Source: Treponema sp. (GTDB lineage: Bacteria > Spirochaetota > Spirochaetia > Treponematales > Breznakiellaceae). From it: a stretch of DNA of 63,107 nt. The notes below the pieces were generated by a model. The model was not told where the DNA came from. It made no database searches and saw only the letters and a program-made list of their open reading frames with translations. Positions 58,271-63,107 of the stretch are shown here, one piece after another. The stretch's first letter is position 1. The number at the start of each line of letters is the position of its first letter. Both the position numbers and the translations under genes were made by a program. Where the stretch lies: contig WQXI01000010.1 in NCBI GenBank assembly GCA_009784935.1, positions 1 through 63,107 on the forward strand. Reading direction: 5' to 3'.

Positions 58271-59677
58271 TTACTGTCTATTATTGTTGATGATTGACTC
58301 TTGTATCATTTTTAAAACATCAGTGTGCCCTATCATTTTTTCAATTTTTCCATACTGATCTAATACTGGAAAGGAAGTAAAATTTCTATTCTTGATAAAA
58401 AAATCAACGATTTGGCTAAAGTTATTTTTAGCATCAATTTTAATTTTTCGGTTTCTTAGTATCGAATGAATTTTTTCAAGGACTTTTTCTGTTTGTTTCA
58501 TACCCCCTAAGAGTTCAGTATCAGCAATAATTCCAATGTATTCGTTTTTACTATCAACCACAGGTATTGATCTTATTCCTTTTTTTAGAATTTGATATGC
58601 AACTACTATTGCATCGTCATCTCGAACAGTTTCTATTGTTTCTTGTTTTTTAAAATCAACAGCTTTTTTTGTCTTCAGCTCATTTGCTCCAGGTAATTTT
58701 TCCCAATTTTTTAGGATATCAATATAACTAACTACTTCAAAATTACCTTTAGAAAAATCCCCTTCTTTCCTTGTTACTGGTATTATTCCAATTGGCTTTC
58801 CATTACTTGAACATATAAAATTTTGAATTACATCTTCAATTTTGTTTTCTTTTGCTAAAGTTAAATATATCATATCATCTTTTGATATACAATGAGCTGA
58901 AACCAACTCATCAATAGCCTTTGGGTCAATAAGTGATAAATTTTCATCTCGTTTCATTTTATTCTTAAAACCAAATCTAAGAATATCACGAATACTAATA
59001 ATACCAGTTAATTCACCTTCATCATTTACGACTGGTAAATGCCTCAATGGCGGAAATAAAATAGTCATTAAATACTCAGCAATCATTAATTTATCGTTTA
59101 TTTTACATACGCGCAGATCTCTCGAATTATATTCATTTGTAAAATCAACCAAATGCGGTAAATCACGAATATCCCTTATCACATCAGCACTTTGTCCTTT
59201 CACGAGTGGAGCAATTTTTTCTACTAGATCTTCTACAAAGGCTTGTCTTTGTGAGCCAGTTTGACTACCTATGTCTTCATCGAAATATTTTAGGTTTTGA
59301 GCACGTGCGGATCTAAAAAACTGTCTATTTCTTAAAAAAACATTATCTGTGTACGATGCATCTGTTAGTCTAATAAAAAAACATTTCTTTTTACCTTGAT
59401 CAATAAAGTCTATAACAGCAGGTATTTCATTTTTCATGGTAGGGTCTGATTCAATAAATTTCGGGCTAATCATAAGAAGAAATATATCTGCTTTTTTAAT
59501 CTGTATCTCATTGTAAGTTAAGCGAGATTCCCCATCTGGAATATCATGCATATCAGTGATTATTATCTTATCATAAATTCCAGCGTTTTTCATACTACTA
59601 TCAAGAATTTGTTTAAATTTACTAACACTATCCTGTTCATGACCTGAATAACAAATAAAGATACTTTTCTTACTCAT
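58271..59677 (-). CDS. TIR-domain protein fused to four CBS motifs, candidate defence NADase
   Basis: Residues 1-165 form a TIR domain: KSIFICYSGHEQD, ITDMHDIPDGESRLTYNEIQ and IFLLMISPKFIESDPTMKNE with Glu84 at the position of the catalytic Glu of bacterial TIR NADases. Residues about 175-468 hold four CBS-like repeats: LRHLPVVNDEGELTGIISIR near 215, SNGKPIGIIPV near 290, IRSIPVVDSKNEYIGIIADT near 365 and FTSFPVLDQYGKIEKMIGHT near 435; they would form two Bateman modules that bind adenine nucleotides or SAM. The protein lacks signal peptide and membrane helices. The gene stands alone, with AGGAG before the ATG and its own promoter, beside transposase remnants. The function is inferred: NAD+ depletion or signalling nucleotide production on a nucleotide cue. 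Confidence 0.85.
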   Translation of the reverse strand: MSKKSIFICYSGHEQDSVSKFKQILDSSMKNAGIYDKIIITDMHDIPDGESRLTYNEIQIKKADIFLLMISPKFIESDPTMKNEIPAVIDFIDQGKKKCFFIRLTDASYTDNVFLRNRQFFRSARAQNLKYFDEDIGSQTGSQRQAFVEDLVEKIAPLVKGQSADVIRDIRDLPHLVDFTNEYNSRDLRVCKINDKLMIAEYLMTILFPPLRHLPVVNDEGELTGIISIRDILRFGFKNKMKRDENLSLIDPKAIDELVSAHCISKDDMIYLTLAKENKIEDVIQNFICSSNGKPIGIIPVTRKEGDFSKGNFEVVSYIDILKNWEKLPGANELKTKKAVDFKKQETIETVRDDDAIVVAYQILKKGIRSIPVVDSKNEYIGIIADTELLGGMKQTEKVLEKIHSILRNRKIKIDAKNNFSQIVDFFIKNRNFTSFPVLDQYGKIEKMIGHTDVLKMIQESIINNNRQ

Positions 59678-59690
59678 GACAAATATTCTC

Positions 59691-59780
59691 CTCTTGACAA
59701 TTTTTTAAAGAAATTATGAGGTAAATATATTACCTCTTTTATATTATTTATTTAGCATAAAACGAAACAATTGTCAAGAG
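59691..59780 (-). promoter_or_regulatory. TIR-CBS promoter with nested inverted repeats
   Basis: On the minus strand TTGACA (59772-59777), 17 bp, TAAATA (59749-59754). A perfect 12-bp inverted repeat, CTCTTGACAATT (59691-59702) and AATTGTCAAGAG (59769-59780), brackets the region; inside it GAGGTAA (59718-59724) and TTACCTC (59730-59736) form a second, in the leader. The outer right arm carries the -35 and the left arm adjoins the ribosome-binding site, so a bound regulator or a folded leader could silence the gene. Confidence 0.6.
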
Positions 59781-59907
59781 AGAGCATTGGGTTTGTAGCT
59801 AATTTGTGATAATTTCACCTCTAAGATCCACGAGGACCCCCCCTTATTAAAATAAGAGACATGAAATATACCATGAGCAAAGATACAGCAGGAAAACTTG
59901 CTTATAT

Positions 59908-60125
59908 TTAGGAAGCGGTAGAGGGTAAATACACAGTTCTTTCATATTTTTCTGTCTGTGTTAGTTGCGCCGCTTCCTGGTCAAGTAAGCCCGTTTAGGG
60001 TTTCCTCTACGCTATTTCTCACCAGTTCCTTCAATTCATCCTTGAACTTCAACCGAGCACATAAAATGTGCGAAGGTTCCCCTCTTGTTAACATTTTCGT
60101 TTAACTGTACAATTTTTTCTGACAT
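59908..60125 (-). pseudogene. IS256-family transposase N-terminal remnant
   Basis: From an ATG with AAGGAG upstream the text reads MSEKIVQLNENVNK, then, after a disrupted stretch and frameshift, ELKELVRNSVEETLNGL and, in another frame, EAAQLTQTEKYERT. These match in order the conserved start of IS256-type (mutator) transposases; the DDE domain is missing and stops interrupt it. It is a dead fragment. Confidence 0.7.
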
Positions 60126-60198
60126 GGTTTGTAGTCTCCTTGATTAATTTGTTGTTGTTAACATAATTCTATCAAATGACTGCAAACCTGTCTCTTTT

Positions 60199-60306
60199 CT
60201 ATTTGCGAAATATATTGTACCTTATCACGCTGTGTATACCCTTTGTACTGAATTGCTTTAATTCTTTACGCTCTTCAGTTGTTAGTATAATTTGTTTTAT
60301 TTCCAT
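60199..60306 (-). pseudogene. IS630-type transposase N-terminal remnant
   Basis: AGGAG precedes an ATG that encodes 35 residues, MEIKQIILTTEERKELKQFS then TKGIHSVIR, before a stop. The opening resembles the helix-turn-helix start of IS630/Tc1-mariner transposases (T-x-E-E-R-x-x-L). The rest of the element is gone. Confidence 0.5.
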
Positions 60307-60423
60307 GTAGTTTCTCCTCCCGTCATTAAGGATACTACATTTCTTACTTTATGTAAAGTATTAGATGTTGCAATGTACTACGCCTTATGAATGTGAATAT
60401 TTATCATCTCATTAATTTTAACA

Positions 60424-60891
60424 TTATGATCTATCCATTATGTACCAACTAGATAAATCATAAAATGGATGATTACTTAACATTATTAAAAAATCTGTGT
60501 ATAATATTAATATTAGATCTATCTTTTTAATAATTTCATCAATATTTTCTTTTGCTGAAGAATTTTCAAAAAAATTAATTAATTCCTCTAATTCATTAAT
60601 AATTAATTTAGTTAATAATGATGTTACATGTTTTAAATAATTAATTTCAGATTTAAAATATATTATATTAAATGAAGAATTTATATATTGAAGATATGCA
60701 TAACTTAAATTATACAGTCTGTTTTCCTCATTAATTTCATCACATATTTTTAAATTTATCAATATATCTCTAATATCATAAAGCGAAGACAGTGTGCTAA
60801 TATAAAATTCATCAGAAGACAACAAAATATCTTCGGCTAATATATTTTGGCATAAAAAACAAATAAAAATAATATTAATGATTTTTTTCAT
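60424..60891 (-). CDS. Exported partner (putative immunity) of the first Rhs tip
   Basis: The 155-aa protein has a signal peptide (MKKIINIIFICFLCQNILAE) and an all-helical mature part (YDIRDILINLKICDEINEEN, HVTSLLTKLIINELEELINF, IIKKIDLILILYTDFLIML). Its ATG overlaps the stop of the upstream Rhs-tip gene (ATGA), so it is translationally coupled; this is the usual position of immunity genes. Being exported implies the toxin acts in the periplasm or on the membrane (inference). No family is recognised; the gene is strongly AT-rich. Confidence 0.6.
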   Translation of the reverse strand: MKKIINIIFICFLCQNILAEDILLSSDEFYISTLSSLYDIRDILINLKICDEINEENRLYNLSYAYLQYINSSFNIIYFKSEINYLKHVTSLLTKLIINELEELINFFENSSAKENIDEIIKKIDLILILYTDFLIMLSNHPFYDLSSWYIMDRS

Positions 60892-61676
60892 TCAACTACC
60901 ATTATATTTAAAGCATATGTTCGAACAACTTTTACATTTATTCCGCCTTGTCTGTTATGGCTATTCAATCTATTAGCAGTAATAATAGGATACATGTTTA
61001 TAATTGTAATTGAATTCTCTTGTGAGCCATGTGGATTTTCACTAATTATTTCGTAGCCATTTTCTAGATAATAATTTATATGTTCATTAAAATTTCTCTC
61101 AATTAATCTTGGATTAACTGGAGATAGTGATAGTGAATATTCAACATTATCCTTATTGAGGTCAAATATTCCATCATCATCAGTATCCGTTATTTGTACA
61201 GTGTATGATGTTACTAATATTCGCTGAGCTTCACCCTTTACACTATCATTTTCAATGTCACTTCTTCCATTTGGATCTAGGTATCTGATAGGATTGTTCC
61301 CCGCATACCTGTAAGCATGTAGGTTAATTGTATTAAACACTCCTCCTAATCCCGGAAGATTGCTATTATGCTTTCTTGTATCATCATTTATGGGTGCTAA
61401 AGGCACATACTCCGCCATCGCAGGGTCTCCCGATAACCACCTGCTAGTTCTCGGGTCTAAATACCTCGCTCCGTAGTAATAGAGACCTGTTTCTGCGTCT
61501 AATTCTTTTACTTCGGATTTTCCTGAGTATTTTTTGATTAAGTTTCTTCTATAGTATATCTTACCAAGGCGCTGAGTGCGTAAAGTTCTTAGAATAGGGT
61601 TTTCTAATCTGCGGAGTTTTCGAGTGGGCTGGGAAAAGGGTGAGGTAGAAAAATTATATGAGTTTAACATGTTCAT
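60888..61676 (-). CDS. Orphan Rhs/YD-repeat C-terminal cassette with variable tip
   Basis: The 262-aa protein lacks the large Rhs barrel. Residues about 35-140 carry the Rhs-associated core end: VKELDAETGLYYYGARYLDP, RTSRWLSGDPAMAEYVPLAP and NLHAYRYAGNNPIRYLDPNG. After PNGRSD comes a unique tip (about 142-262) with DTDDDGIFDLNK, an EF-hand/dockerin-like loop. The tip is the putative toxin. A consensus-like promoter lies just upstream, so this truncated form is likely expressed in its own right. Its tip gene overlaps the partner gene by 4 bases. Confidence 0.7.
   Translation of the reverse strand: MNMLNSYNFSTSPFSQPTRKLRRLENPILRTLRTQRLGKIYYRRNLIKKYSGKSEVKELDAETGLYYYGARYLDPRTSRWLSGDPAMAEYVPLAPINDDTRKHNSNLPGLGGVFNTINLHAYRYAGNNPIRYLDPNGRSDIENDSVKGEAQRILVTSYTVQITDTDDDGIFDLNKDNVEYSLSLSPVNPRLIERNFNEHINYYLENGYEIISENPHGSQENSITIINMYPIITANRLNSHNRQGGINVKVVRTYALNIMVVE
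61262..61575 (-). repeat. Conserved Rhs-end direct repeat (second copy at about 62778-63091)
   Basis: The DNA encoding the shared Rhs end is repeated about 1.5 kb upstream of itself in the same orientation, including long near-identical stretches such as TGTTTCTGCGTCTAATTC. The copies flank one tip-partner pair and could support recombination that swaps or deletes tips. Confidence 0.65.
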
Positions 61677-61710
61677 TGACTATCTCTTCCCCCTTTTACA
61701 AATCTCTAAA

Positions 61711-61739
61711 ATTATACTATACAATCCCTGTGATTCCAA
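61711..61739 (-). promoter_or_regulatory. Promoter of the orphan Rhs-tip gene
   Basis: On the minus strand TTGGAA (61734-61739), 17 bp, TATAAT (61711-61716), with the ATG about 35 bases downstream. An inverted repeat TGTCAA-TTAG-TTGACA lies further upstream at 61761-61776. Confidence 0.6.
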
Positions 61740-61844
61740 GGACTTTTTCTAGCCGTCTTTTGTCAATTAGTTGACACTACAGGGGCAACTTTTTATTGTT
61801 CCTCCTTGTAAACAATTTGAACTTTCTCTCGTTTTTTTAATACT

Positions 61845-62375
61845 TTAAAACCATATATAGCGTTCTTCTCCATTAATATTTACGATCATTGATGCAGGCT
61901 CATCATTTTCATTAACTTTATAAAATGGTTTTGAAACAGCAAACGTCCTGCCAGCATATTCTCCAAACCTTGAATCATCTTCAACAGTAACAATTCTTAC
62001 CTGTGCACGTTCTACTGAATCTAACCATATTTCATAACTATCATCTTCCAATATGTATGCAAACACACAAGTATTTGGATAATCTTTTGTTAAAAAAATA
62101 ACCTGATATAAAATATTGCCATCTATCCATTTGTACTCAAAATTGTAATCAAGTCTTCTTCCCTTTTCATAAGTAACAAAAACTTCTAACGCGAAAGGGA
62201 CTACAAAAGGTCTGAATCCTTCTATATCTAATTCATTCTCAAATCCCTGTATAAACAATTTCGCTTCACTATCTTGCATGTCGTCAAGATTCGCTTGTAT
62301 TAATATATATGTAAAAAATAATAAACCCAATAATATAAAATGTTTTTTCATTATTCTTTTCCTGTTTAATTTCAT
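61845..62375 (-). CDS. Exported partner (putative immunity) of the second Rhs tip
   Basis: The 176-aa protein starts MKLNRKRIMKKHFILLGLLF with a signal peptide; an internal Met (residue 9) would give a shorter signal. The mature part is mixed alpha/beta: FVVPFALEVFVTYEKGRRLD, YQVIFLTKDYPNTCVFAYIL and EDDSRFGEYAGRTFAVSK. The ATG overlaps the stop of the Rhs-tip gene (ATGA). It shows no similarity to the other partner, as expected when toxin tips differ. Function is inferred from position. Confidence 0.6.
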   Translation of the reverse strand: MKLNRKRIMKKHFILLGLLFFTYILIQANLDDMQDSEAKLFIQGFENELDIEGFRPFVVPFALEVFVTYEKGRRLDYNFEYKWIDGNILYQVIFLTKDYPNTCVFAYILEDDSYEIWLDSVERAQVRIVTVEDDSRFGEYAGRTFAVSKPFYKVNENDEPASMIVNINGEERYIWF

Positions 62376-63107
62376 CTACGATGTATGAATTCAACGAAAT
62401 CAATCCAAGAATCATTATTTATATCATGGTATCTTAAAACAAGGTTACCATTTAAAAAAACTGAAAATTCTGTTCCAGTTATTCTCCTTGCTTCAAGTCT
62501 CCCTGGTCTGCCTTGAACAGGCTCCGTATAGGAATATCTTCTTTCTTTTGCAATAACTGTAAATTCTGGTATATTTGCAAATCTTTTTACATCTTCTTCA
62601 TTGCTTGAACGCCTCTGACTATTAGCTGGAGGTGGTCCATTACCAACAAATTCAACAATTCTAATATCCATATCATCCATATTTCTTTGCATTGCATCAG
62701 AAATCCGCCGAAAAGGTCTGGTTCCCAGTTCATTTATTCTAACATCTATCTCTCGTATAGTCTGTATGTCTTCATCACTTCGCCCATCTGGGTCAATATA
62801 TCTAATCGGATTATTCCCCGCATAATGATAAACATGAAGATTTACGTAGTTAAATACGCCGCCAAGACCCGGGAGATTACTATTATGCTTTCTTGCTTCA
62901 TCATTTATGGGGGCTAAAGGCACATATTCGCCCATCGCAGGATCCCCCGACAACCATCTACTGGTTCTTGGGTCTAAGTAGCGAGCGCCGTAGTAGTAGA
63001 GGCCTGTTTCTGCGTCTAATTCTTTTACATCGGATTTTCCTGTTGTTTTCTTGTTTAGGTTTCTTCTATTATATGTCTCGCGGAGACGAACGGATCGTAG
63101 TGTTTGG
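62372..63107 (-). CDS. Rhs/YD-repeat C-terminal cassette, 5' end outside window
   Basis: The frame is open to the window edge. The visible part starts QTLRSVRLRETYNRRNLNKK, followed by VKELDAETGLYYYGARYLDP, RTSRWLSGDPAMGEYVPLAP and NLHVYHYAGNNPIRYIDPDG, then a unique tip after PDGRSD that ends in DINNDSWIDFVEFIHRR, a canonical 12-residue EF-hand loop (D-x-N-x-D-x-x-x-D-x-x-E). The shared portion matches the first cassette at protein and DNA level; the tips do not. Whether a full Rhs barrel lies upstream cannot be seen. Confidence 0.72.
   Translation of the reverse strand, partial: QTLRSVRLRETYNRRNLNKKTTGKSDVKELDAETGLYYYGARYLDPRTSRWLSGDPAMGEYVPLAPINDEARKHNSNLPGLGGVFNYVNLHVYHYAGNNPIRYIDPDGRSDEDIQTIREIDVRINELGTRPFRRISDAMQRNMDDMDIRIVEFVGNGPPPANSQRRSSNEEDVKRFANIPEFTVIAKERRYSYTEPVQGRPGRLEARRITGTEFSVFLNGNLVLRYHDINNDSWIDFVEFIHRR

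Noticed and set aside
59781-59907. Complete small RNA or toxin-antitoxin pair upstream of the TIR gene
   Set aside because: Only scattered short frames and a C run; no promoter, stem or family motif that could be supported.

Overview
The window reads as one stretch of a treponeme-like spirochaete chromosome (Spirochaetota). Evidence: a flagellar run flbB-fliK-flgD-flgE-flbD-motA-motB; a hook protein carrying the Lys165/Cys178 pair used by treponemal hooks for lysinoalanine cross-linking; SpoVG; many lipoproteins with relaxed spirochaetal lipoboxes; and chemotaxis pieces (CheY, CheX, a 7TM methyl-accepting-type receptor). A GH10 xylanase and an rnfCDGEAB ion pump suit an anaerobic, polysaccharide-using, probably gut-associated lifestyle. 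The species is an inference.

Layout. 1-5.2 kb: BrnT toxin fragment, a formylglycine-enzyme-fold lipoprotein with a LuxR-type regulator, a secreted xylanase and an iron alcohol dehydrogenase. 5.2-12.1 kb: two cyclase-fold proteins tightly packed ahead of the six Rnf genes. 12.1-16.2 kb: MFS permease, a broken flavoprotein gene, miaA, omega subunit, HAD phosphatase. 16.25-17.4 kb: an unassigned nested-stem RNA followed by a KDG-kinase gene. 17.5-20.6 kb: CheY-CheX-membrane kinase operon. 20.6-21.3 kb: tandem hairpin repeats, a chimeric tRNA-Leu fragment and a true tRNA-Leu. 21.3-24.5 kb: deoD, map, J-domain protein and small genes. 24.6-30.6 kb: flagellar operon. 30.7-33.4 kb: secreted and lipoprotein genes. 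33.4-38.8 kb: rplU-prp-rpmA-obg-nadD/yqeK-lytR-rsfS. 38.9-48.9 kb: acidic protein, ispE, spoVG, tRNA-Gln, rplY, tilS, ftsH, a large exported protein and a Deg-type protease. 48.9-57.9 kb: LytTR two-component pair, receptor, adenosyltransferase-like protein, nuclease, thrC, infA, Hpt and HD-GYP signalling proteins. 57.9-63.1 kb: an AT-rich accessory island with a TIR-CBS fusion, two transposase remnants and two orphan Rhs C-terminal cassettes with translationally coupled partners.

What stands out. (1) A protein with an N-terminal TIR domain (Glu84 in the catalytic position) fused to about four CBS motifs, behind its own promoter with nested inverted repeats and sitting in the accessory island; it is a candidate nucleotide-gated NADase defence protein. 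(2) A 116-nt RNA-like element with a perfect 12-bp outer stem and a long inner hairpin containing G-U pairs, just ahead of the KDG kinase. (3) A tandem intergenic repeat whose hairpins vary by compensatory changes, with related hairpin insertions that duplicate ribosome-binding sites inside the flagellar operon. (4) A dispersed CTCTGTG/CACAGAG repeat that also lies in frame inside ispE, tilS and a signal peptide. (5) Promoter-driven truncated Rhs tips with secreted partners.

All calls come from reading the sequence and known family motifs; no database search was run.
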